The notes below the pieces were generated by a model. It ran no database searches and was not told the DNA's origin. It saw nothing but the letters and a program-made list of their open reading frames with translations. A stretch of DNA of 33,570 nucleotides, from positions 1-33,570 of the forward strand of contig JAIMBE010000009.1 in assembly GCA_023511565.1 (NCBI GenBank), written 5' to 3'. Of this stretch, positions 1 through 7,532 are shown piece after piece. Source of the DNA: Bacillota bacterium. GTDB lineage: Bacteria; Acidobacteriota; Terriglobia; Acidiferrales; UBA7541. How positions within the stretch are numbered: position 1 is the stretch's first letter; each line of letters starts with the position of its first letter. The position numbers and the translations under genes were made by a program.

Positions 1-2
1 AG

Positions 3-248
3 CAAATCCTGGCCGAGCTGCAGAAGCTGAACCGTCGCATGGACACGCTCAACACGCGGCTGTTCGGCAACCCCGAGGGCGACGCCGGCGACGAAGGGCG
101 GCTGGTCGTTCTGGAGCGCCGTATGAACAATCACTCGGGCCGCATCTCGAAGCTGGAGCAGTTCCGCTGGTGGTTGGTCGGGGGGCTGGTGGTAGCTGAC
201 GCGCTGTTCCTGTACGCGCTGGCCGTCTGGAAAGCGGTTGGGAAGTGA
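3..248 (+). CDS. Phage XhlA-like coiled-coil/membrane protein, 5' partial
   Basis: The frame is open to the left window edge. The first ATG is at 39, but it has no ribosome binding site, and the codons before it continue an amphipathic coiled coil (QILAELQKLNRRM), so the true start is probably outside the window. The visible part is a heptad-like helix, a second short helix (RISKLEQ), then one C-terminal membrane segment (WWLVGGLVVADALFLYALAV). A coiled coil followed by one membrane helix is the plan of XhlA/hemolysin-like phage proteins that sit next to holins. The next gene begins 6 bases after the stop, with a holin-like protein and a lytic enzyme behind it, which supports a lysis-cassette role. 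The family name is inferred from architecture and context, not from a clear signature. Confidence 0.6.
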   Translation, partial: QILAELQKLNRRMDTLNTRLFGNPEGDAGDEGRLVVLERRMNNHSGRISKLEQFRWWLVGGLVVADALFLYALAVWKAVGK

Positions 249-254
249 GGACTG

Positions 255-569
255 ATGATCGAGAGACTACGTGATCTGCTGGTGCGCAGAAAGACAAGCC
301 TGGCCTGGCTGCTGGCGGCGCTGGGCCTGGGCTACATCGCGGGCAAGGGCTCGGCGCTGGCGCTGCAACAGCTGGGCGTGCTGGCCTGGAAGATCGTGCT
401 GGTGGGCGTGGCCGTGGCAGTAGCCCACTACCTGCGCCGTCAGGTGTTCCACTACGTTGACCTGTCCGCCGTCCTGGACCAGGACAAGACGATCAAAGAC
501 GGCCTGATCTTCCTGGGCGTGGCCATCTTCTACGGTGCGATCATTCTGTCCATCACGCAAGGACTCTGA
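255..569 (+). CDS. Holin-like small membrane protein
   Basis: A protein of 104 residues with about three hydrophobic segments (near residues 16-32, 38-58 and 84-102), a short basic N-terminus and no recognised enzymatic motif. The start ATG is preceded by a good Shine-Dalgarno (gaagtgagg). Size, membrane topology and position between an XhlA-like protein and a secreted transglycosylase fit a phage holin, the inner-membrane protein that lets the lytic enzyme reach the wall. Holins diverge too fast to confirm by eye. A generic phage membrane protein remains possible. Confidence 0.6.
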   Translation: MIERLRDLLVRRKTSLAWLLAALGLGYIAGKGSALALQQLGVLAWKIVLVGVAVAVAHYLRRQVFHYVDLSAVLDQDKTIKDGLIFLGVAIFYGAIILSITQGL

Positions 570-593
570 CTTGTGCTGAACGGAAGTGAATGC

Positions 594-1193
594 ATGCGCT
601 GCCTTCTCTTGATCATCCTGCTGGCCGTGCCTGCCTGGGGCCAGATTCCCGCGCAGGCGAACATCTATCGCGCGCAACTGACGCGAGAGGCGCGGGCCGC
701 CTGGGGACTGGAAGCGCCCGTGGCGCTCTTTGCCGCGCAGGTTCACCAGGAGAGCGGCTGGCGCGAAGATGCGCGCAGTCCCGTGGGCGCGCTGGGCCTT
801 GCCCAGTTCATGCCCGGCACGGCAGCCTGGATCGCACAGCTCTACCCCGCCGATCTTGGCGACGCCGCGCCGCTGGATGCGCGCTGGGCGCTGCGCGCTC
901 TGGTGACGTATGACCTGTGGCTGTGGGAACGCCTGACCGAGTTCCGCGACGACGGGCTGCACCGCTGGGGCGCTACGCTTTCGGCCTACAATGGCGGCCT
1001 GGGCAACGTCCGCAAAGACCGCCAGCTTGCCGCCGCGCGTGGCGGGGCATCCTGTGACCCCGCAGTTTCCCGCTGGTTCTGCTGCGTCGAGCGCCACAGC
1101 AACCGCAGCGCAGCCGCCTTCCGCGAAAACCGCGAGTATCCCCGCCGCATCCTCTTCCTTCTCTGGCCCCGCTACCATGCGGCCCGCTGGTAA
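594..1193 (+). CDS. Secreted lytic transglycosylase (SLT family), phage endolysin-like
   Basis: Cleaves peptidoglycan glycan strands. I chose the ATG at 594 because it has a Shine-Dalgarno (ggaag) seven bases upstream and gives a clean signal peptide (MRCLLLIILLAVPAWGQ). A GTG 21 bases earlier in frame has no such site. The 199-residue protein shows the SLT hallmarks: the catalytic Glu in HQESGW (E53), the GLAQFMPGTA motif (residues 68-77) and the AYNGG motif (131-135). Several extra cysteines lie in the C-terminal third. It follows the holin-like gene by 24 bases and closes the lysis block. A secreted SLT enzyme could also be a tail-associated or host-derived wall enzyme, but context favours a lysis role. 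Confidence 0.85.
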   Translation: MRCLLLIILLAVPAWGQIPAQANIYRAQLTREARAAWGLEAPVALFAAQVHQESGWREDARSPVGALGLAQFMPGTAAWIAQLYPADLGDAAPLDARWALRALVTYDLWLWERLTEFRDDGLHRWGATLSAYNGGLGNVRKDRQLAAARGGASCDPAVSRWFCCVERHSNRSAAAFRENREYPRRILFLLWPRYHAARW

Positions 1194-1213
1194 GCCGTGA
1201 TGAGGCGTATGTC

Positions 1214-1681
1214 CTACCCCTGATAGATGACTTTACCGCGCCGAAAGATGGGGACAATGGTGCCAACTACACTACCGAGCACCGCTCCACCCAAGGCTCC
1301 GAAGAAGGCTCCCGCGCCTCGCGAGCCGGTGCCGCTGCTCGCACCTACTGCAGCTCCGACTCCAGCGCCAATACCGGCCCCAATCAGTCCGCTCTTAGTC
1401 TGGCTGGGCTCCAAGCGCACTTCGCGGATCTCACCGCGAGGGATGCTTATTCTGGATGGTTGCCGAGTTAGACGAGGTAGAACGGCTTCACAAACCAGTT
1501 CGTCTGGGGTTGCGTGCTCTAAGGAACATACATACCTTTTCTGAGCCTTCACGGAGATGCGCGTACCGGCCTTGAGATTCTGGACTGCTTGCCAGTCTCC
1601 GGTCTGTGCCTGCGCACTGGCCGTGAGCAACAGCACGACAAGTACGGCAGAGATCATACGTAGGTTGCACTTGGTCGTCAT
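1214..1681 (-). CDS. Secreted glycine-zipper protein
   Basis: A protein of 155 residues. The ATG at 1681 is preceded by a purine-rich site (ggagggtggaagg) and gives a signal peptide (LVVLLLTASAQAQ) cleaved near residue 26. The middle part (27-95) is a small beta-rich segment with two cysteines (C52, C64), probably a disulfide. Residues 98-141 are a Gly/Ala zipper (LIGAGIGAGVGAAVG, then GALGGAVLGSVVG), as found in outer-membrane-associated lipoprotein-like families. The C-terminus is FRRGKVIYQG. It is the last gene of the leftward group, 35 bases after the propeller lipoprotein, and converges on the lysis block. Function unknown; envelope association is inferred. Confidence 0.75.
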   Translation of the reverse strand: MTTKCNLRMISAVLVVLLLTASAQAQTGDWQAVQNLKAGTRISVKAQKRYVCSLEHATPDELVCEAVLPRLTRQPSRISIPRGEIREVRLEPSQTKSGLIGAGIGAGVGAAVGASSGTGSRGAGAFFGALGGAVLGSVVGTIVPIFRRGKVIYQG

Positions 1682-1716
1682 ACCTTCCACCCTCCATCGG
1701 CCCTTAACCCACTGAG

Positions 1717-3486
1717 CTAACGAACGCGTGCAAGCCAAACTTGATTGTTCCCGTTGGACTGGAGCGGCCCGGGCCAGTTGGGCACGTTCGAAACAAACAC
1801 GGCGTAACGTCCGTCCGAGGTTATGGCCGGGAAATCTGAATACGAACTATTGCCGTGGATTCCGGTGCTGCTGTCACGGGAGATCGTATAGGTTGTGGGC
1901 ACACAATCAGGGGCGGCATTCTTGCAGGTCACGCGAACATAGACGGCGCTGGCCCGGTATGGGAAAGGGAGAAGATTGTCCGCGATGGAAATGAAGATCA
2001 CATAGTCTCCGTCGTCGCTGTGGGCAGCAGCGCCGCTGCCGTTGTTGGGTTGTCCGCCGTTATAGGTTAAGGACACCTGTTCGGTGCGCTGAATACAATT
2101 CGACGCTGCACCAACACAGTTGTCGTACACAAAGGCTCCAACCATCTGCCCAGTATTTCCCGGAACTAGATCTGTGGCCAAGGAACCAAAGCCAGAATAA
2201 CGTCCACCGGCGCTCAAGACCCACAGATTATCAACAGCTCCATTGGCCGGGCCACCCGCATAGCTCACGAAGAGGTTCCGATTGCTGGGCGTGCAGACGG
2301 CGGGCGCCCCAAAGCAAGTGTCACGAAGGATCACAGCGGCCCTCGGTTGGTTCGGCACAAGATTGTTTGCTCCCGCCATGCGAAAGGAGATGTACCGGCC
2401 ATCGGCGCTGATTGAAGGACAGCAGCTAGGAGCGTTACTCTGGCTTCCGTCGTTGGCGACAGAGACCCGGACTGTGCTGGGTGCGCACCCTGTAGGTGCT
2501 CCGAAGCAACTGTCTCGCAAGAAAACGTCCAGCCATCCGTTGGTGTCATTCGCCACGAGATTAGTGGCGACCGAATTAAAGGCCAAGAAGCGCCCATCGG
2601 CACTGATGGCGGGGAGCCGCGCATCATCGTTCGCAGGCGTGCCGTCGCTGGCAACGGATACCAGCGTGATGGTGGGCGTGCATCCGGCCGGAGCGCCGAT
2701 GCAAGTGTCACGCAGGAAGACTGCGGCCTGCCCACCGCTGTTGATGCTATTCGGCGTGAGGTTCGTGGCACTGGAGTCGAAGGCTACGAATCGCCCATTA
2801 GCACTGATCGCCGGAGACCGACTATTCCCATTAGGCAACGAGCTGTCATGGGCGACAGAGACACGTGTGGTTGTGGGCGTGCAGTTCACCGGAGCGCCCA
2901 AACATGTATCCCGCAGATAGATTTCCGTGAAGCCACTGGCAGGTCCGGGAACCAGATTGGTAGAGTCGGATTGAAATGCCACATAGCGTCCGTCGTTACT
3001 GATCGCGGGAGGGCTAAAACTTGAGCCGTTTCCTGGGCTCCCATCCGGTGCCGCGGAGATCATTTGGATCACACCGACGCCGGGAGGCGGTTGAGGTGGT
3101 GGTGCCACTAAGACGGAAACCGGAGTTGAAACTCCGCCGCTGGGAGCCGGATTGAACACTGTTACGGCCACTGTCGAAGAGGTCTGTCGGAGGCTGCCGG
3201 GAACTTGCCCAAAAATCAGAGTTTCGTTCACGAACGTTGTCGGAACACTCATGCCATTCCAACGGATAACCGAGGAAGCGACAAAGCCGGTTCCATTGAC
3301 ACTCAAGTAGAAGTCCGGCCCGCCCGTGGCTACCGACTTCGGATTGACTGCGACAATTGCAGGAACAGGATTTGGGGATGGTGGTGGCGGAGGAGGCGGG
3401 CTATTACTTCCTCCTCCCGCGCACCCGCTGAACGCCCCAAGCACGCCCGTCACGAGCACAACTATCCCTATTGCCCACCGATCCAT
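1717..3486 (-). CDS. Lipoprotein with IPT/TIG domain and seven-repeat PD40/TolB-like propeller
   Basis: A protein of 589 residues from the ATG at 3486. The N-terminus is a lipoprotein signal with lipobox FSGC (lipidated C22), then a Gly/Ser/Pro linker with a run of prolines, an IPT/TIG-like immunoglobulin fold (about 41-130), and a C-terminal array of seven repeats each opened by a motif like AISADGRFLAF. Six repeats end with a conserved cysteine pair in a DTC-GAP-C-TP context; the seventh is shortened. Seven such units are expected to close into a beta-propeller. Two further in-frame ATGs at 3549 and 3546 overlap the stop of the upstream hydrolase gene and would allow translational coupling, but they lengthen the signal peptide n-region; the ribosome binding sites are weak for all. 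Binding partner unknown. Confidence 0.75.
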   Translation of the reverse strand: MDRWAIGIVVLVTGVLGAFSGCAGGGSNSPPPPPPPSPNPVPAIVAVNPKSVATGGPDFYLSVNGTGFVASSVIRWNGMSVPTTFVNETLIFGQVPGSLRQTSSTVAVTVFNPAPSGGVSTPVSVLVAPPPQPPPGVGVIQMISAAPDGSPGNGSSFSPPAISNDGRYVAFQSDSTNLVPGPASGFTEIYLRDTCLGAPVNCTPTTTRVSVAHDSSLPNGNSRSPAISANGRFVAFDSSATNLTPNSINSGGQAAVFLRDTCIGAPAGCTPTITLVSVASDGTPANDDARLPAISADGRFLAFNSVATNLVANDTNGWLDVFLRDSCFGAPTGCAPSTVRVSVANDGSQSNAPSCCPSISADGRYISFRMAGANNLVPNQPRAAVILRDTCFGAPAVCTPSNRNLFVSYAGGPANGAVDNLWVLSAGGRYSGFGSLATDLVPGNTGQMVGAFVYDNCVGAASNCIQRTEQVSLTYNGGQPNNGSGAAAHSDDGDYVIFISIADNLLPFPYRASAVYVRVTCKNAAPDCVPTTYTISRDSSTGIHGNSSYSDFPAITSDGRYAVFVSNVPNWPGPLQSNGNNQVWLARVR

Positions 3487-3545
3487 GTGTCGTCTCTCGA
3501 CCCTTTGAATTAGTATACGCCGACGACCTCTAACGAGGGTTCGCA

Positions 3546-6173
3546 TCATGGACTGCCGGTCAACGTCGACCCTGAGTTTGTAGTGGTGAACGACGGTTCC
3601 GAGAAGTAGGAGCTATTGTACGTCGTTCCTGAGTAAAAGGGGTAGTTGGCACTCTGCGTCGCGCGCGAAATCAGCCACACGGTAGTACCCATCACACCAG
3701 CCCGGACTGGAAATCCCGGGTCACCGTTGATGGCGGCCACCAGAGCTGAAGCGATCGACAAAGCCGTGCTGCCCTGGTTGTACCACACGGACTTGGTTTG
3801 GCCGTTCACGCTGATCCACACTTGCCCGCTGTCCCAAACCGTTTGGGTCTCCGTGACCCACCCCTCTTGTGCACATCCGCCATCCGAATACCACAACACG
3901 CAACCCCAAGTCGTGACCTCCACGTCGGTGCTTTGCACCGACCCATTGATCGTCACGCCGCCAGTGGCAGCACCTGCCGGAATCCCGGCCTGATTGACGG
4001 TCACGGCAACCGTACTGCCCAATCCTGTTATGGTAATCGTTCCGGTGCGGGCCACAGGCGACAGATTAATTTCGGCTGAGAACGTAACGGTGCGGGATGC
4101 CGTGCCACTTGCTCCCGAGGTTACGCTAATCCATGGCACGTCGCTTACTGCGGTGGAAGGACAAGGACTTCCCGTACTTATTGTGAAACTCCCACTGCCC
4201 CCGATGTCGGGAACGGAAAGATTCGAGGGCCAAGCCGAGCCCGTCTGGCACCACCTAGGAATCAAGAAGAAATCGTTCTGCAGACTCGTGTCGAGCATGA
4301 GCCGCACCTTGTCGCTCTTTGTCGAACCCATGTGGGAGTCGGCGCCTCCAATCCGACGGTTGACTACTGCCTGAGCGTAGCGTTGGCTGCTGCCCTGGAC
4401 CATCCCGTCGGAGGTGTCACCCCACGAAGTGAAGACGTACCAAAAGAAATCAATCAAATCCATGTAGAAGGCGGAGACCGCGCAGCGGATATAGATGTCT
4501 ATGCGGTTAAAGATAAGGGCCAGTATCCGGCAAACGTGTAGCCCGAAGTAAACACCGTTCGCGTAATTGGAAAACGCGCGCCCACCACAAGCCGACTCCG
4601 GATTACAGAGCCGGTCGCCGAGCAACCGGACCCACACCCACCTGAAACGGGCAGCGCTCTCGATGCCAGCATTCCGGAATAGTTCGCTGCGGTTGTTTAG
4701 ATTGAACAAATAAGGACTGCCCGGACGGAGATCCCCAGTAGCGGGGATGGCAGCATCGAAGGCAAGTACCGTGATTGCGGGCGCGCCGAGGATTAGAGCG
4801 TTTCCAAGAGTAAAAACGGCATCGCTGAGAGGAGTTCCTCCAGCCCAGAACACCAAGATCTTGGCCAAGTCCGTCATGGCTCCGGCAAGGAGAGCCCGCT
4901 CCCACTGAGTAATCCACGCTCCCCTGTTGGGAGTGTTCAAAGCAATGACCCGATTGAGAAGATCGCCGCGCCGAAATGCCACGTCGCGAACGATCAAACC
5001 ACCCTGGCTATGCCCGATAGCGAGGAATTGATTCTTACCAGTGCCTTGAAGCAGTGTGATGAGGTTGTCGGCTTGGTTTGTCAGGTTGTCGGTGGAGCGA
5101 AGACTGGACTTGGCAACTGCGGCTAGCGGGAAGTCTAGCTGGATCCAAGGGTCCATGCGGTCCCAACTCCTTGCGCTGCCGAAAATACCGTGCTGGTAGA
5201 AGAGGTTGGTTGGGCCCTGCCCGATGTTCTGCACTTCAATAGTGCCGGTATTCGTGGCTGGGCCCGGGAGTGGCGGTGCTGCGATGTTTGTCTCAGTATA
5301 GGCCGGTGGTGGCGGGGTCGTGACCACTTTCGCTGAGCGCCGCGAGTTCCCAGTCGGACTGTCGTACCAGGCGAGATTGGAGAGCTGTAATGACTGTGTA
5401 GCCTGCGTGTTTGAAAGCGTAGTGTTGATTGTACTCCCTCTCACAACCCAGCCACCGCTGAACTGCTGGTAAGCAAGCGTCCCCGAACCACTCACATCGG
5501 GGCCCGATGAGTAAGAGATATAGGCCATCTGCACCTGTGTCCCTGCGGCGTAATACTCACCCCCGACCGTGATTGCGCTGCTTGAAGTCTCCGTCGAGTA
5601 CGACACCGTGCCATTCATAGCCGCGGCTTTGCTGTTGGGGTCAGAGATGATTAGACTCTTGAGGACCGAGGACTCTGGAATCGGTCCCAAAAGTGACAAG
5701 GGGCCAGGCAAGGGGGCATTATTAGGCAGTGAGATTGGTATCGGAACACCCGCCTCGTCAAAAAGTGTAAGTTTCCCGTTCCTCAGTTCCACCCTGCTAA
5801 TCTCTCCATAAGGGAATTGGGTCGGGTCGGCCGTCGAGTCCAACGGAAACATGTTCATGACCAATTGATCGTTTGCGTCGTACCCGACCTCCACACGGTA
5901 TCGCCGCGTGGGCAGCGTTAAATCCAGCGAGTTGCTGGAAGTTTGGGTCGTGGGGTTATAAATGGACTGGGAGAGGGTCGCGATCCCTCGCCCTTGAACA
6001 GTCACGTCGAATACCGCGTGGGTGTCATACGGGTTGATTCCCGAATTCTTTGAAAGCTGCGCCGAGGCTGGATACGCGGCGAGGATAAGGAACGCGACTA
6101 GAAACACAGTCTTTCGGCGGAAGGAATAGCTGAAGAGGTTCAGCGCAAACGAACCCACGGAGAGGGGATGCAT
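3546..6173 (-). CDS. Secreted alpha/beta-hydrolase (lipase/PGAP1-like) with BACON domain
   Basis: A protein of 875 residues with a signal peptide ending near AAYPASAQ. Residues 40-300 are a beta-rich region of unknown family. Residues 320-630 form an alpha/beta hydrolase of lipase/PGAP1 type: oxyanion-region YQHGIFG, nucleophile elbow GHSQGG (S389), candidate acid D589 in SDGMV, and candidate catalytic H614 in ADSHMGS. Residues 650-731 look like a BACON/all-beta domain (PWISVTSG, then RTGTITI and VTVNQAG). Residues 737-875 are another beta domain with no family I can name. The substrate is probably an ester or lipid, inferred from the fold. The gene starts an AT-richer leftward group with a near-consensus -35 element upstream. 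This looks like cargo rather than a phage structural gene. Confidence 0.75.
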   Translation of the reverse strand: MHPLSVGSFALNLFSYSFRRKTVFLVAFLILAAYPASAQLSKNSGINPYDTHAVFDVTVQGRGIATLSQSIYNPTTQTSSNSLDLTLPTRRYRVEVGYDANDQLVMNMFPLDSTADPTQFPYGEISRVELRNGKLTLFDEAGVPIPISLPNNAPLPGPLSLLGPIPESSVLKSLIISDPNSKAAAMNGTVSYSTETSSSAITVGGEYYAAGTQVQMAYISYSSGPDVSGSGTLAYQQFSGGWVVRGSTINTTLSNTQATQSLQLSNLAWYDSPTGNSRRSAKVVTTPPPPAYTETNIAAPPLPGPATNTGTIEVQNIGQGPTNLFYQHGIFGSARSWDRMDPWIQLDFPLAAVAKSSLRSTDNLTNQADNLITLLQGTGKNQFLAIGHSQGGLIVRDVAFRRGDLLNRVIALNTPNRGAWITQWERALLAGAMTDLAKILVFWAGGTPLSDAVFTLGNALILGAPAITVLAFDAAIPATGDLRPGSPYLFNLNNRSELFRNAGIESAARFRWVWVRLLGDRLCNPESACGGRAFSNYANGVYFGLHVCRILALIFNRIDIYIRCAVSAFYMDLIDFFWYVFTSWGDTSDGMVQGSSQRYAQAVVNRRIGGADSHMGSTKSDKVRLMLDTSLQNDFFLIPRWCQTGSAWPSNLSVPDIGGSGSFTISTGSPCPSTAVSDVPWISVTSGASGTASRTVTFSAEINLSPVARTGTITITGLGSTVAVTVNQAGIPAGAATGGVTINGSVQSTDVEVTTWGCVLWYSDGGCAQEGWVTETQTVWDSGQVWISVNGQTKSVWYNQGSTALSIASALVAAINGDPGFPVRAGVMGTTVWLISRATQSANYPFYSGTTYNSSYFSEPSFTTTNSGSTLTGSP

Positions 6174-6217
6174 GGCGACTCTTCTTTCGATAAGGAAATG
6201 AAGGCTGCATAGTACAG

Positions 6218-6247
6218 CTTCTAAACTATCTGCATATTTATTGTCAA
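6218..6247 (-). promoter_or_regulatory. Candidate promoter of the hydrolase/propeller/zipper group
   Basis: Reading leftward, a perfect TTGACA (6247-6242) is followed after 18 bases by TAGAAG (6223-6218), about 45 bases before the hydrolase ATG. It sits in an AT-rich patch between the XRE and hydrolase genes. The -35 is consensus and the -10 matches four of six. Confidence 0.55.
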
Positions 6248-6249
6248 GA

Positions 6250-6262
6250 CGTAAAATTTACG
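6250..6262. promoter_or_regulatory. Inverted repeat CGTAAA-a-TTTACG next to the -35 element
   Basis: A perfect 6-bp inverted repeat with a one-base centre (6250-6262) two bases upstream of the hydrolase promoter -35. Position and size suit an operator for a dimeric regulator; the neighbouring XRE protein is a candidate, by inference only. Confidence 0.4.
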
Positions 6263-6299
6263 ACTGTGGAAACTAAACCTAGCTCCCTGCCTGTTTTGT

Positions 6300-6620
6300 T
6301 TAGCTAACAAAGAACGACAGGGGGTTGCGGTAGAGGCGGGCGAATTCGGCGAGTTCGACCACGTCCACGCGGCGCTCTCCTGATTCAACCTTCGAGACAA
6401 ACGACTGCGGGCGGCGTAGCTTCTTGGCTACGTCCACCTGCGTGAGGCCGGCGTCGCTGCGGGCTTTCCGCAGCCGCTTCAGGAACTCCCTGTATCTCTG
6501 GCGGTAGGTGGGGTCTTTCAAAGCGGTCCGGATTATGGCGAGCCGCTCCCGGAAGGCGTCGCGCCCAGCGTCGGAGCAAAATAGGATGCCATTCTTTCCC
6601 CGGTATTCAGGCCCGAGCAC
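6300..6620 (-). CDS. XRE-family helix-turn-helix regulator
   Basis: A protein of 106 residues, mostly helical. Residues 44-105 are a typical Cro/C1-type domain: FLKRLRKARSDAGLTQVDVA, then the recognition segment RRPQSFVSKVESGERR. The N-terminal 40 residues are a helical extension without known signature. The listed start is a GTG at 6620 with only a weak ribosome binding site, so the N-terminus is uncertain. No toxin-like gene is adjacent. It sits upstream of the hydrolase gene on the same strand and faces a small DNA-binding-like gene across a region with a perfect inverted repeat, which suggests control of the element or of its cargo. Confidence 0.75.
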   Translation of the reverse strand: MLGPEYRGKNGILFCSDAGRDAFRERLAIIRTALKDPTYRQRYREFLKRLRKARSDAGLTQVDVAKKLRRPQSFVSKVESGERRVDVVELAEFARLYRNPLSFFVS

Positions 6621-6659
6621 CAGGTGTTCCCGGAGGTGTGCCTATGAAACAAACTGTAG

Positions 6660-6696
6660 CGTTGGGCGCGACAGGTAGCCTACAATGCGCCCAACG
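6660..6696. repeat. Perfect 10-bp inverted repeat in the XRE/RHH divergent region
   Basis: CGTTGGGCGC (6660-6669) and GCGCCCAACG (6687-6696) are perfect inverted copies separated by 17 bases. The spacer holds a nested GTAG-c-CTAC repeat. The site lies between the divergent XRE gene and the small RHH-like gene, overlapping the alternative ATG at 6685. Possible operator or cruciform. Confidence 0.6.
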
Positions 6697-6720
6697 GTTG
6701 CGTTGAAGGGGGCCAGGCGT

Positions 6721-7053
6721 ATGCCAAGACGGGGAACACGACCCAGGCCCAGACCCAGGACGTACAACACCCGCTGTGTCGCCAAGCGGTACTTTCTCCC
6801 GCGCTGGGTGGTCAAAGCCATCCGCAAGCAGGCCCCGCTCTACGGTTCGCAGGGCCGCGCCGTGCAGGTGGGTACCGAGCTGCTGATCCGCCAGAAAAGG
6901 CGCGTGAAGGTGGACCACCGGGGCGATAGCGCGATGGTGGGAATGACCTACAAGCTCACACCCAGAACGGTGGAGCTGATCGAGCAGCTGCGCGCCAAGT
7001 ATGGCAAGCGCGGCGACGTGTTCGCCGCCTGCGTCAAGGCTCTCAGAACTTGA
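6721..7053 (+). CDS. Small basic protein with two ribbon-helix-helix-like units
   Basis: A protein of 110 residues. I chose the ATG at 6721 because of the upstream aaggggg at eight-base spacing; an ATG at 6685 lies inside an inverted repeat and has no such site. The N-terminus is extremely Arg/Pro-rich. Two similar units follow: one with YFLPRWVVKAIRKQAPLYG and one with YKLTPRTVELIEQLRAKYG, each a short strand, a helix, a YG turn and a second helix. This looks like a tandem ribbon-helix-helix arrangement, as in CopG/Arc-type DNA-binding proteins, but joined in one chain. The fold is inferred from pattern. Divergent from the XRE gene. A role as repressor or DNA-architectural factor of the element is a guess. 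Confidence 0.65.
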   Translation: MPRRGTRPRPRPRTYNTRCVAKRYFLPRWVVKAIRKQAPLYGSQGRAVQVGTELLIRQKRRVKVDHRGDSAMVGMTYKLTPRTVELIEQLRAKYGKRGDVFAACVKALRT

Positions 7054-7057
7054 GAGC
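7039..7057 (+). terminator. Hairpin overlapping the stop codon of the RHH-like gene
   Basis: GCTCTCA, loop gaact, TGAGAGC: a perfect 7-bp stem that includes the TGA stop of the small DNA-binding-like gene. There is no T tract, so a true terminator is uncertain. The motif acttgagagc (7048-7057) recurs at 7091-7100. Confidence 0.35.
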
Positions 7058-7120
7058 AACGGTCTGCACGTAGAACCGTTCCAAATCAGGACTTGAGAGC
7101 TCGCAATTTTCCCATTGTGG

Positions 7121-7138
7121 AAAAGGAAGCGCCTTTTT
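7121..7138. terminator. Candidate bidirectional intrinsic terminator
   Basis: AAAAGG, loop aagcg, CCTTTTT: a 6-bp stem with A-rich and T-rich sides. The stem is short and AT-rich, so strength would be modest. It separates the RHH-like gene from the next promoter. Confidence 0.35.
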
Positions 7139-7196
7139 GTGCTCTATGAGTAAAGCTGTCGCGTCAGGAGTTACACCTTGAGGTATAGCTTTTCTG

Positions 7197-7225
7197 TTGA
7201 CTTGCGCGTTACGTCCTGCTACATA
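7197..7225 (+). promoter_or_regulatory. Candidate promoter of small gene and recombinase
   Basis: TTGACT (7197-7202), 17-base spacer, TACATA (7220-7225), 37 bases before the GTG at 7263. Five of six bases match the -35 consensus; the -10 is weaker. Probably drives the 75-residue gene and the recombinase. Confidence 0.5.
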
Positions 7226-7262
7226 AAACGCCCGCTGGACAAACCACAGGGGAGAGGGGGAC

Positions 7263-7490
7263 GTGGACGCGCAGATTCCGGTTGCTGACGGTGAAGAGGC
7301 GGGCAGTGGGCTGGTGGAAGCGGCGCTGGAGATCAGCCGCAAGCGCACGCAGATGATGGAGCAGATGCGCAAAGCCTTGGAGACTGGCGACGAGAAGCAG
7401 GCCCTGAGCCTGGCGCGGCTGCTGGTGGGACTGGGGCAGACGCCCGCCGTCATGGTTATTACGGCCCTGCTGCCGGTGATCTTGGTCTAG
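7263..7490 (+). CDS. Hypothetical small helical protein upstream of recombinase
   Basis: A protein of 75 residues from a GTG at 7263, with a purine-rich site (ggggagaggggg) just upstream. Residues 17-56 form an amphipathic helical hairpin (ISRKRTQMMEQMRKALETGD, then KQALSLARLLVGLG), and the C-terminus is hydrophobic (AVMVITALLPVILV), possibly one short membrane helix. A TTGACT/TACATA promoter lies 38 bases upstream. It ends 42 bases before the serine recombinase and may be cotranscribed with it. I do not recognise the family. A recombination directionality factor would fit the position, but nothing in the sequence shows it. Confidence 0.6.
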   Translation: MDAQIPVADGEEAGSGLVEAALEISRKRTQMMEQMRKALETGDEKQALSLARLLVGLGQTPAVMVITALLPVILV

Positions 7491-7532
7491 CTTGCTCATG
7501 AAAGCCGCGCATTTTACACGAAGAGACGAAAA

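Noticed and set aside
6300..7053. Toxin-antitoxin pair
   Set aside because: The XRE and RHH-like genes are divergent, and neither is next to a recognisable toxin.
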